Positions 1 to 6,548 of a stretch of 14,336 bases of DNA are shown here, piece after piece. The notes below the pieces were generated by a model, which did no database searches, was not told the origin of the DNA, and saw nothing but the letters and a program-made list of their open reading frames with translations. The stretch is from an uncultured beta proteobacterium. Its GTDB lineage: Bacteria > Pseudomonadota > Gammaproteobacteria > Burkholderiales > Burkholderiaceae_C. The position numbers and the translations under genes were made by a program. The stretch is from the NCBI GenBank assembly GCA_903859265.1, contig CAIOLZ010000204.1, positions 1 to 14,336 on the forward strand, written 5' to 3'. Numbering within the stretch: the stretch's first letter is position 1; every line of letters begins with the position of its first letter.

Positions 1-390
1 CCGTGTGCGGGTCAGAGGCATTGGCAAAAGCCAGTCAGCGTCATCCAGCGCAGGCTCCACCCATGGCGTGCTGCGCATCAGCGTCGCCATCGACCGGGCC
101 CACGCAGTCTGGCCATGAAATTTGAATTTCACGATCATGTCGGACCAGGGGTAGGCGTAGGCCACGGCCGCCAGCGCTGCATCCAGCACCGGTGGCTGGA
201 TCAGGCATTGGCCACACCGGGCCCTGGGGGCCGTCAAGTTCAGGGGCAGGGCACAGGTCCGGCAGCGCGCAACAGGTTGGGCAAATCGGCTGATGCAAGC
301 GTCACACAGCGGCTGCGCGGGCCAGCTGCGGCAGATCGCGCACTGGCTGGGAATGTGTCTGGATAAACCGGTGATCAGCGTACTGAACAT
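1..390 (-). CDS. comF: ComF family phosphoribosyltransferase-like protein, N-terminal part (cut by window edge)
   Basis: Reading the minus strand from the ATG at 390 gives 130 codons open to the left edge. The N-terminus carries four CxxC pairs: C17/C20, C29/C32, C43/C46 and C59/C62, the zinc-ribbon arrangement of ComF proteins. It is followed by a tyrosine-rich stretch (VAYAYPW, about 76-82), the KFKFHG segment (88-93) and LLPMPLTRTR at the cut end. The last segment matches the start of the phosphoribosyltransferase core (usually 'LVPVPLxxxR'). The catalytic PRPP loop lies outside the window. In competent bacteria ComF helps bring single-stranded DNA into the cytoplasm; in many proteobacteria its role is unproven (GntX-like). 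GGGGAG at 403-408 (read on the minus strand) is a possible, rather distant ribosome site. The start is only 20 bp from the divergent methyltransferase start, so the two may share a promoter region. Confidence 0.9.
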   Translation of the reverse strand, partial: MFSTLITGLSRHIPSQCAICRSWPAQPLCDACISRFAQPVARCRTCALPLNLTAPRARCGQCLIQPPVLDAALAAVAYAYPWSDMIVKFKFHGQTAWARSMATLMRSTPWVEPALDDADWLLPMPLTRTR

Positions 391-410
391 CAAGTCAATA
401 TACTCCCCGC
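391..410. promoter_or_regulatory. 20-bp divergent intergenic region with back-to-back -10-like boxes
   Basis: This is the whole gap between the comF ATG and the methyltransferase GTG. It holds TATACT (399-404, plus strand) and the overlapping TATATT (402-397, minus strand). Both are good matches to a -10 box and sit about 6-7 bp before the two start codons. No convincing -35 box is seen 16-18 bp upstream of either, so promoter activity is an inference. Apart from GGGGAG on the comF side there is no Shine-Dalgarno sequence. Confidence 0.3.
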
Positions 411-1340
411 GTGACTGAGCGCCCACCCACCATTGATCCAATTGCCGCAGCGCGGTGGGCCCGCCACGCGCCGGCCCAATCGCCCTGGCTGCATGAAGAA
501 GTTGCGCGCCGTATGGAAGGCCGCTTGCAGTGGATTGTGGCAAGGCCGCAGCGCTGGGCACACTGGGAGCCTCTGCGGGGTGGCCTCCAGGCGCACACGC
601 TGCTCAGTCAGCGCTATCCGCAGGCCCAATGCTTCGTGGTCACTGAGTTAGCCCAGCACGCGGAAATCACCCGACGGGCGCTGGCCCGGCCCTGGTGGAG
701 TCCGGCGCGCTGGAGCCACAAGGCCGCACAGTTTGTGCCCCTTGAACACCCGGTACAAATGCTCTGGGCCAATATGGCTTTGCACATGGCCGCCGATCCT
801 CAGGCATTGATAGAGCGCTGGCACGCCATGCTTGACGTTGACGGATTTCTGATGTTCTCCTGCCTGGGGCCGGACACGGTGGTCCAACTCAGGCGTTTGT
901 ACGCCGAAGCAGGTTGGCCTGCCCCAGGACATCAATTTACCGATATGCACGATTGGGGTGACATGCTGGTGCGGGCCGGATTTGCCGAGCCGGTGATGGA
1001 TATGGAGCGTATTACCCTGACCTACACCTCACCGCAGACCCTGCTGGAAGAGTTGCGCGGGCTGGGAAGAAATCTTCATCCGGCACGATTTCCTGCATTG
1101 CGTGGCCGGGCCTGGAAGGCGCAACTTGAGGCTGCTTTGGAGACGCAACTATCGGCGGTTCGCCATGACGGGCGGCTCGAGTTGACTTTCGAGATCAACT
1201 ACGGCCATGCCTTCAAACCGGTGCCGAAGCTGCATGTCAAACCGCAGACCAGCCTCTCGCTGGAGGAGATGCGTCGCACCCTGAAACGGTCCGCATCCGG
1301 CGTATCCGGCGTCTCATTGCCGTTGCCCAAATTGAGGTGA
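411..1340 (+). CDS. BioC-like SAM-dependent methyltransferase family protein with a degenerate SAM motif I
   Basis: 309 residues, GTG start. An in-frame stop at 384-386 excludes any earlier start, and no ATG occurs before residue 35. The C-terminal half of the Rossmann-like fold looks like BioC (malonyl-ACP O-methyltransferase, early biotin synthesis): LWANMALHM (118-126), DGFLMFSCLGPDT (144-156), then DMHDWGDMLVRAGFAEPVMD (178-197). The segment where SAM motif I (DxGxGxG) should be reads HWEPLRGGLQAHTLL (51-65). It keeps a GG but not the acidic residue and glycine triplet. The protein may therefore be a divergent or non-catalytic family member. No other biotin gene lies in the window. The position next to divergent comF is, to my knowledge, common in Burkholderiales. 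The fold is fairly certain; substrate and activity are not. Confidence 0.75.
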   Translation: MTERPPTIDPIAAARWARHAPAQSPWLHEEVARRMEGRLQWIVARPQRWAHWEPLRGGLQAHTLLSQRYPQAQCFVVTELAQHAEITRRALARPWWSPARWSHKAAQFVPLEHPVQMLWANMALHMAADPQALIERWHAMLDVDGFLMFSCLGPDTVVQLRRLYAEAGWPAPGHQFTDMHDWGDMLVRAGFAEPVMDMERITLTYTSPQTLLEELRGLGRNLHPARFPALRGRAWKAQLEAALETQLSAVRHDGRLELTFEINYGHAFKPVPKLHVKPQTSLSLEEMRRTLKRSASGVSGVSLPLPKLR

Positions 1341-1482
1341 CCCGCGTGCCCGCTTTGTTGAGGCACTCAGCTACAATCCCGCAGAATTATTGGCAGGGCT
1401 TGTCCTGATTTGTCTCCCAAGTCCAAGGTGCTCGCGGTGCACCGGGGCGTAGAACTTTTGAATTACAGAAAAGGTAAGAGCG
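1341..1482 (+). promoter_or_regulatory. Leader region of the cytochrome oxidase operon
   Basis: 142 bp without a gene before coxB, the expected place for the promoter of the six-gene oxidase block. TACAAT (1372-1377) is a good -10-like hexamer, but no -35 box lies at the usual 16-18 bp; TTGAGG (1358-1363) is too close. TTGGCA (1390-1395) is a good -35-like hexamer without a partner -10. AAGG (1471-1474) is the likely ribosome site for the ATG at 1483. The region surely holds regulation, but the exact promoter cannot be fixed by eye. Confidence 0.35.
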
Positions 1483-2667
1483 ATGAAGAGCGTTTTCAAT
1501 TGGCTGACTTCATTGACGATGGCAGCGGTCACATGGAGCTGCTCGGCAATGTTCACGTTGGCTTTTGCGGTCAATGACCTGCCGGGAGGCCCCGCAGTCA
1601 ACCAATTGAACTTGACCGATGGGGTCACCCGGATTTCTCAAGATCAGGCCTGGTTGCACTGGTTCATGTTGATCGTTTGTGCCGTTATTTTCGTAGCGGT
1701 TTTTTCGGTGATGTTTTATTCCATATGGAAGCATCGCAAATCGGTTGGACACAAACCAGCGACCTTTCATGAAAGCGTCACGGTTGAAATTGTCTGGACG
1801 CTGATCCCATTCCTGATCGTCGTGGTGATGGGTCTGATGGCAACCAAAACCGTCGTAGCCATGAAGGACACCACCAGTGCAGACTTGACCATCAAGGTCA
1901 CCGGAATGCAGTGGAAATGGGGTTATGACTATCTCAAAGGCGAGGGTGAGGGCATTGGCTTCCTGTCCAACCTTGATCAGGCCCAGCGCGAAATGTCCAC
2001 CAATGGCGGTCCTCCCAAGGGAGTCGCCGTGGATGACTACCTGCTCAAAGTGGACAACCCGCTGGTGGTGCCGGTCGGCAAAAAAGTGCGTCTGATCACT
2101 ACTGCCAACGACGTCATCCACGCCTTCATGGTCCCTGCACTGGGCATTCAGCAGGCGGCCATTCCCGGTTTTGTGCGCGATACCTGGTTCAGTGCTGAAA
2201 AAATGGGTACTTATTACGGGCAATGCTCGCAACTTTGCGGCAAAGAGCATTCCTATATGCCGATTCAGGTGAAGGTGGTATCGGCCGAGGATTATTCCAA
2301 ATGGGTGGCTGAAGAAACCAAAAAAATGGCCGCCAAGGCGGATGATCCAACCAAGGTATGGGCGCTGGAAGACAGCCTCAAACTCGGCGAAAAGGTTTAT
2401 GCGGCGAATTGCATGGCTTGCCATCAGGCCAATGGCAAGGGAGGCGGTGCTGTCAAGGCTTTGGACGGTGACCCGGTCGTTCTGGATGACGACAAGACCA
2501 AGCAAATCATGGTGGTCCTCAATGGGCAGAACAATTTGACAATGCCTTCCTGGAAGGCATTGAGCAACACTGACATTGCCGCAGTAATTACCTACACGAA
2601 AAACAACTGGTCTAACAAAACTGGCCAACTGGTTCAACCTGCCGATGTGGTTGCGTTGCGCAAGTGA
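1483..2667 (+). CDS. coxB: Cytochrome c oxidase subunit II with C-terminal fused cytochrome c domain
   Basis: 394 residues. Subunit II takes electrons from cytochrome c through the CuA centre and passes them to heme a in subunit I. Order of parts: signal peptide (about 1-29), first membrane helix (59-82), second helix (about 101-123), then a periplasmic cupredoxin domain. The CuA ligands are visible: H213, and C248, C252, H256 and M259 within QCSQLCGKEHSYMP; the aromatic electron-entry stretch is MQWKWGYDY (142-150). A class I cytochrome c domain follows, with the heme site C310-x-x-C313-H314 and probable axial Met354 (NLTMPSW). This makes it a caa3-like subunit II, longer than the roughly 250-300 residues of plain versions. 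First gene of the oxidase operon; ctaD follows after 64 bp. Confidence 0.96.
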   Translation: MKSVFNWLTSLTMAAVTWSCSAMFTLAFAVNDLPGGPAVNQLNLTDGVTRISQDQAWLHWFMLIVCAVIFVAVFSVMFYSIWKHRKSVGHKPATFHESVTVEIVWTLIPFLIVVVMGLMATKTVVAMKDTTSADLTIKVTGMQWKWGYDYLKGEGEGIGFLSNLDQAQREMSTNGGPPKGVAVDDYLLKVDNPLVVPVGKKVRLITTANDVIHAFMVPALGIQQAAIPGFVRDTWFSAEKMGTYYGQCSQLCGKEHSYMPIQVKVVSAEDYSKWVAEETKKMAAKADDPTKVWALEDSLKLGEKVYAANCMACHQANGKGGGAVKALDGDPVVLDDDKTKQIMVVLNGQNNLTMPSWKALSNTDIAAVITYTKNNWSNKTGQLVQPADVVALRK

Positions 2668-2731
2668 GCGCGCAGATCGCGACGTTGCTGAATTAGTGGA
2701 TCGAAATCAGTGAATTGAGAAGGAAATCAAG

Positions 2732-4360
2732 ATGAGCGCAGTATTAGGTCACCACGATCATGTCCATGATGCCCATGATCACCACGATCATGGTGCGCCA
2801 AGTGGTTGGCGGCGTTGGGTATTTGCGACCAATCACAAAGACATCGGTACGTTGTACATGGTGTTTAGCCTGACGATGTTGATGATTGGCGGGGTATTGG
2901 CATTGCTCATTCGGGCCGAATTGTTCCAGCCCGGATTGCAGTTCGTTAATCCCGAGTTGTTCAACCAGCTGACGACCATGCACGGTCTGATCATGGTGTT
3001 TGGCGCGATCATGCCGGGCTTCGTGGGCTTTGCGAACTGGATGATCCCTTTGCAAATTGGCGCATCCGATATGGCCTTTGCGCGCATGAATAACTTCAGT
3101 TTCTGGCTGATGATTCCTGCGGCCCTGATGCTCGCGGGCTCCTTCTTCATGCCAGGCGGTGCACCTGCCGCGGGTTGGACACTCTATGCGCCACTCACGT
3201 TGCAGATGGGTCCCAGCATGGATGCCGGTATTTTTGCAATGCACATCCTCGGCGCATCGTCGATCATGGGTTCGATCAATATCATTGTGACCATCCTGAA
3301 CATGCGCGCGCCCGGCATGACCCTGATGAAGATGCCCATGTTTGCCTGGACATGGCTGATCACTGCCTACCTGCTGATCGCGGTGATGCCGGTTTTGGCG
3401 GGTGCAATCACCATGACGCTGACGGACCGCCACTTTGGAACCAGTTTCTTCAACCCGGCGGGCGGTGGTGACCCGGTGATGTACCAGCATATTTTCTGGT
3501 TCTTCGGCCACCCTGAGGTTTACATCATGATCCTGCCGGCGTTTGGCATCATCAGCCAGGTTGTGCCGGCCTTTGCCCGCAAGCGCCTGTTCGGTTACGC
3601 GTCGATGGTATATGCGACGTCGTCCATTGCAATTCTGTCCTTCATCGTGTGGGCGCACCACATGTTTACTTCCGGCATGCCGGTAACAGGTCAGCTGTTC
3701 TTCATGTATGCAACGATGTTGATCGCTGTGCCCACCGCGGTGAAAATCTTCAATTGGATTGCCACGATGTGGCAGGGTTCCATGACTTTTGAGACGCCCA
3801 TGCTGTTTGCGGTTGGCTTTATCTTCGTGTTCACCATGGGAGGCTTTACCGGACTGATTCTGGCGATGGCGCCGATCGACATTCAGATCCATGACACCTA
3901 CTATGTGGTGGCGCACTTCCACTATGTGCTGGTAGCAGGCTCGCTGTACGCCATGTTTGCCGGCTATTACTACTGGAGCCCGAAGTGGACTGGTGTCATG
4001 TACAACGAAACGCGTGGAAAAATTCACTTCTGGTGGTCATTGATTGCGTTTAACGTAACGTTCTTCCCGATGCACTTCCTGGGGTTGGCCGGCATGCCGC
4101 GCCGTTATGCGGATTACCCGATGCAGTTTGCGGATTTCAATGCCATTGCGTCCGTTGGAGCATTCTTCTTCGGCTTCGCGCAGGTTTATTTCATCTTCTT
4201 TGTGGTGTTGCCAACCATGATGGGCAAGGGCGCAAAAGCGCCCCAGAAGCCTTGGGAGGCTGCAGAGGGGCTGGAATGGGAAGTGCCATCTCCGGCGCCG
4301 TTCCACACCTTTGAGAACCCGCCTAAACTGGATGCAACTGCTACGCGGGTGATTGGCTGA
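2732..4360 (+). CDS. ctaD: Cytochrome c oxidase subunit I (aa3-type)
   Basis: 542 residues, about 12 membrane helices. This is the catalytic heme-copper subunit that reduces O2 to water and pumps protons. Ligands seen: heme a H84 (TMHGLIM) and H397; CuB H260 with the cross-linked Y264 (GHPEVYI), H309 and H310; heme a3 H395 (VVAHFHYV). Proton-path residues are D113 (GASDMAF, D-channel entry), E262 (HPEVY) and K338 (TAVKIFNW, K-channel), so it is an A1-type oxidase. The first 20 residues are a His/Asp-rich tail (HHDH at 7-10 and 17-20) encoded by a repeated DNA segment. GAGAAGGA just before the ATG is a strong ribosome site. The stop is followed after one base by the next start, implying coupled translation. 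Confidence 0.98.
   Translation: MSAVLGHHDHVHDAHDHHDHGAPSGWRRWVFATNHKDIGTLYMVFSLTMLMIGGVLALLIRAELFQPGLQFVNPELFNQLTTMHGLIMVFGAIMPGFVGFANWMIPLQIGASDMAFARMNNFSFWLMIPAALMLAGSFFMPGGAPAAGWTLYAPLTLQMGPSMDAGIFAMHILGASSIMGSINIIVTILNMRAPGMTLMKMPMFAWTWLITAYLLIAVMPVLAGAITMTLTDRHFGTSFFNPAGGGDPVMYQHIFWFFGHPEVYIMILPAFGIISQVVPAFARKRLFGYASMVYATSSIAILSFIVWAHHMFTSGMPVTGQLFFMYATMLIAVPTAVKIFNWIATMWQGSMTFETPMLFAVGFIFVFTMGGFTGLILAMAPIDIQIHDTYYVVAHFHYVLVAGSLYAMFAGYYYWSPKWTGVMYNETRGKIHFWWSLIAFNVTFFPMHFLGLAGMPRRYADYPMQFADFNAIASVGAFFFGFAQVYFIFFVVLPTMMGKGAKAPQKPWEAAEGLEWEVPSPAPFHTFENPPKLDATATRVIG
2749..2792 (+). repeat. Direct and inverted repeats in the 5' end of ctaD (His/Asp codons)
   Basis: TCACCACGATCATG occurs exactly at 2749-2762 and again at 2779-2792, spaced 30 bp (ten codons). 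CATGATC (2774-2780) is the inverse of GATCATG at 2756-2762 and at 2786-2792, so two mutually exclusive 7-bp hairpins can form, with loops of 11 and 5 bases. The repeats encode the His-rich N-terminus of subunit I. Confidence 0.7.
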
Positions 4361-4361
4361 T

Positions 4362-4478
4362 ATGGCCCAAACTCCCGAACAAAAAAAGTCCAACGTGAAG
4401 CTGGGGCTGATTCTGGCTTCGGTGGTTGCGGTGTTCTTTTTTGGTTTCATGGCGAAGATGGCTTTGCTGGGCGGTTAG
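4362..4478 (+). CDS. Cytochrome oxidase small assembly protein (38 aa, single membrane helix)
   Basis: 38 codons plus TAG. It starts one base after the ctaD stop (TGA-t-ATG) and ends four bases before the ctaG ATG. The product has a short polar N-terminus (MAQTPEQKKSNVKLG), one hydrophobic helix (about residues 14-31) and a short tail. Small single-helix proteins at this exact place, between ctaD and ctaG, are conserved in Burkholderiales and are named cytochrome oxidase small assembly proteins. The role (assembly of subunit I, or handing copper or partners to Cox11) is inferred from position. The close spacing on both sides argues for a real gene despite its size. Confidence 0.85.
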   Translation: MAQTPEQKKSNVKLGLILASVVAVFFFGFMAKMALLGG

Positions 4479-4482
4479 ATCC

Positions 4483-5079
4483 ATGGGTGCGGAACGTGTC
4501 AATCGCAGCATGTTGGGCAAACTCGGCGTCGTGACGGTGCTGATGTTTGCCTTCGGCTACGGGTTGGTGCCCTTGTACCGAACCTTGTGCGAAGTCACTG
4601 GCCTCAATGTTTTGGCGCTGACTGAGCAGGAAGTTCCGGGATTGAAAGCCGGCTCTCCCAGTAATTCCCAGGTGGATGAATCCAGAACCATCACCGTTGA
4701 ATTTGACGCAAACACGCGCGGGCCATGGGAATTCAAGCCCGCCAAGCGTTCCGTGGATGTGCATCCAGGCGAATTGACCACGGTGATGTATGAATTCCAG
4801 AACGTTCAGAACCGCCGCATGTCTGCACAGGCCATTCCGAGCTACGCACCGATGGAGGCCCAGGCGCATTTCAACAAGGTGGAGTGTTTTTGCTTTAACC
4901 AGTACACGCTCAATCCCGGTGAAAAGAAGGTCTGGCCGGTCGTGTTCGTGATTGATCCCAAGCTGTCCAAGGATGTGAAGACGATCACGCTTTCGTACAC
5001 GTTTTTCGAGGTCGGCGGTAAAGTGCCGCCCGCGCCGGTGGCGGGTGCGGATTCTGTAAAGAGTAGCAGGGGCGTTTGA
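4483..5079 (+). CDS. ctaG: Cytochrome c oxidase assembly protein Cox11/CtaG (copper delivery to CuB)
   Basis: 198 residues from the ATG at 4483; an in-frame extension upstream to 4426 would overlap the small protein gene and has no family likeness. Cox11 is a membrane-anchored periplasmic copper chaperone that supplies CuB of subunit I. It has an N-terminal helix (about 12-31), a conserved Cys just after it (LCEVTG, C36), and an immunoglobulin-like domain carrying the copper motif CFCF (C135, C137) in ECFCFNQYTLNPGEKK. Family signatures YEFQN (103-107), MSAQAIPSYAP (113-123) and SYTFFEV (171-177) are present. The length is normal for the family. Its TGA overlaps the ATG of the next gene by one base, implying coupled translation. 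Confidence 0.96.
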   Translation: MGAERVNRSMLGKLGVVTVLMFAFGYGLVPLYRTLCEVTGLNVLALTEQEVPGLKAGSPSNSQVDESRTITVEFDANTRGPWEFKPAKRSVDVHPGELTTVMYEFQNVQNRRMSAQAIPSYAPMEAQAHFNKVECFCFNQYTLNPGEKKVWPVVFVIDPKLSKDVKTITLSYTFFEVGGKVPPAPVAGADSVKSSRGV

Positions 5080-5294
5080 TGGATGTGGAGCCGATTGCCA
5101 CCAAAAGCCAGGTTTCTATCTGGAGCAGTTTGAAGTTTGTCGCCTGGTCCATGGTTGGTATTCGCAGCCGCAAGGGCTACCAGGACGATCTGGCGCGGGT
5201 AAATCCCATTCACCTGGTGGTGGTGGGGCTGGTGTCGGTGTTATTGATGGTGGTGGGGCTGATCGGCCTGGTGCATTGGGTCGTTGCCAAGTAA
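5079..5294 (+). CDS. DUF2970 family small membrane protein
   Basis: 71 residues. I chose the ATG at 5079, which shares its A with the ctaG stop (TGATG), over the TTG one codon earlier; AGGGG at 5068-5072 fits as ribosome site. The N-terminal half is soluble with an SLKFVAWSMVGIRSRKGYQDD segment (17-37) typical of DUF2970. A conserved Asn-Pro (42-43) then precedes one long hydrophobic helix (about 46-69). The function is unknown. The family is regularly found between ctaG and ctaE in betaproteobacteria, so a part in oxidase assembly or stability is likely but unproven. Confidence 0.88.
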   Translation: MDVEPIATKSQVSIWSSLKFVAWSMVGIRSRKGYQDDLARVNPIHLVVVGLVSVLLMVVGLIGLVHWVVAK

Positions 5295-5347
5295 ATAGCG
5301 GCCTTTAGGGGCACAAGTTAAAAGTATTTCGAAAGATTGGATCTGAC

Positions 5348-6229
5348 ATGAGTTCTTCGACAAGCGGTTCAACCCCGTACTATTTTGTACCTGGGCCATC
5401 GCGCCATCCCGTATTGGCTGCCACCGGCCTGTTCTTTGTGATTCTCGGTGCCGGTCAGTGGGTCAATGGCGTTGAGTGGGGGCGCTATTCGTTGCTTGCG
5501 GGATTGGCTGGCTGGCTGTTTGTGCTGTTCCAATGGTTTAGCCAGGCTGTGTCGGAAAGTCAGGGTGGTCAGTACGGCCGCAAGATCGACCTGTCATTTC
5601 GCTGGAGCATGAGCTGGTTCATTTTTTCCGAAGTCATGTTTTTTGGCGCTTTCTTTTCGGCGCTTTGGTGGGCGCGATCGCATTCGATACCGGCGCTGGG
5701 GAGCCTGGAAAACGGCCTCCTGTGGCCTGATTTCAAAGCGGTGTGGCCCAGCATGGCTGCCGGTGCAACAGGTTCACCTGCCGGCATCGTGGAGCCCTTT
5801 GCGACCGTTGGGCCTTGGCCTTTGCCGACGATTAACACGGCATTGCTCCTGAGTTCCGGTGTGACGCTGACGATTGCACACCATGCGCTCATCGCTGGTA
5901 ACCGCGCCAAGACGATTGCGTTTATGTGGACGACGGTGTTGCTGGGTGTAACCTTTTTGCTGGTGCAGGGCTTTGAATACCACCACGCCTACACGGAATT
6001 GAATCTCAAATTGAGTTCGGGTATTTACGGGTCAACCTTCTTCATGCTGACCGGTTTCCACGGATTTCACGTTTTTGTGGGCATGCTGATGCTTTTGTTT
6101 ATCACGCTGCGCCTGCAGAAAGGCCATTTCACGTCAGAAAGACACTTCGGTTTCGAAGGCGCGGCATGGTATTGGCATTTTGTTGACGTGGTTTGGCTCG
6201 GCCTTTACGTGCTGGTTTACTGGCTCTGA
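5348..6229 (+). CDS. ctaE: Cytochrome c oxidase subunit III
   Basis: 293 residues, seven expected membrane helices. Subunit III stabilises subunit I and keeps proton uptake through the D-channel fast over many turnovers. Signature stretches are SEVMFFGAFFSALWWAR (94-110), SSGVTLTIAHHAL (169-181), TGFHGFHVFVG (235-245) and FGFEGAAWYWHFVDVVW (267-283), all standard for the family. An insertion-like loop rich in Pro/Gly (about 112-158) between the helices of the middle is usual in proteobacterial forms. A 53-bp gap separates it from the DUF2970 gene and carries only a weak ribosome site. It is the last gene of the first oxidase block, followed by a strong terminator. Confidence 0.97.
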   Translation: MSSSTSGSTPYYFVPGPSRHPVLAATGLFFVILGAGQWVNGVEWGRYSLLAGLAGWLFVLFQWFSQAVSESQGGQYGRKIDLSFRWSMSWFIFSEVMFFGAFFSALWWARSHSIPALGSLENGLLWPDFKAVWPSMAAGATGSPAGIVEPFATVGPWPLPTINTALLLSSGVTLTIAHHALIAGNRAKTIAFMWTTVLLGVTFLLVQGFEYHHAYTELNLKLSSGIYGSTFFMLTGFHGFHVFVGMLMLLFITLRLQKGHFTSERHFGFEGAAWYWHFVDVVWLGLYVLVYWL

Positions 6230-6250
6230 TTGCGCTTTTAGGCCCCACAA

Positions 6251-6278
6251 AAAAAGGCACCGTGCGCGGTGCCTTTTT
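6251..6278. terminator. Strong bidirectional intrinsic terminator
   Basis: A perfect 12-bp stem, AAAAAGGCACCG / CGGTGCCTTTTT, with a four-base TGCG loop. It has a T-run on the right (plus strand) and an A7 run on the left (6249-6255), which is a T-run on the minus strand. It lies 21 bases after the ctaE stop and 24 bases after the stop of the converging DUF2909 gene, so it can end both transcripts. Confidence 0.93.
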
Positions 6279-6302
6279 GATTGAAGAATTGCATGCAGTG
6301 GC

Positions 6303-6530
6303 TTATCGACCCGGTGCAATGCCCGTAGGGTGGATCCAGCCCATCTGCCAGGAGGCCAGCAGGCAAATGAACAGTAGTACTGAAAATCCAACCCGCATCG
6401 CCAATGCCCGCGCCATGCGTTTTGATTTGTCTTGCGACTGCTGCTCCTGCCCGCCCTTGAGCATGAAAAAAAGCGCGGCTGCGAGGCAGCTCAGAATGGC
6501 AAAAAATGCAAGTGCTACGAGGTATGGCAT
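6303..6530 (-). CDS. DUF2909 family 'twin transmembrane' protein
   Basis: 75 residues from the ATG at 6530 to the TAA at 6303; a longer reading to 6779 would run across SURF1 and is not credible. Two hydrophobic helices (about 3-24 and 45-65) flank a short polar, charged loop (KGGQEQQSQDKSKRMAR). This is the pattern that gives the family its name. The C-terminal helix ends in WQMGWIHPTGIAPGR. Function is unknown. It lies on the opposite strand between subunit III and SURF1, starts 15 bp from the SURF1 start, and ends at the shared terminator. Its steady place among oxidase genes suggests a link with the oxidase, by position only. Confidence 0.87.
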   Translation of the reverse strand: MPYLVALAFFAILSCLAAALFFMLKGGQEQQSQDKSKRMARALAMRVGFSVLLFICLLASWQMGWIHPTGIAPGR

Positions 6531-6534
6531 GGAC

Positions 6535-6548
6535 AGGATTATCTTGTG
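6535..6548 (+). promoter_or_regulatory. Ribosome binding site fixing the GTG start of SURF1
   Basis: AGGA at 6535-6538 is seven bases before the GTG at 6546, an ideal spacing. The next ATG in frame (6558) is 19 bases away, so the GTG is preferred. Confidence 0.6.

Noticed and set aside
1390..1395. TTGGCA as -35 box of the oxidase operon
   Set aside because: No -10-like hexamer occurs 16-18 bp downstream.
1510..2637. Open frame of 375 codons antisense to almost all of coxB
   Set aside because: It mirrors the codon structure of a certain gene, has no family likeness and is Arg/His-rich as expected of a reverse-strand shadow.
2744..4027. Open frame of 427 codons antisense to ctaD
   Set aside because: Low-complexity His/Arg-rich translation opposite a highly conserved gene, with no motif.
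4426..4482. Earlier in-frame start for ctaG
   Set aside because: It would overlap the 38-residue gene and add a Trp/Arg-rich stretch not seen in Cox11; the 4483 ATG gives the normal N-terminus.
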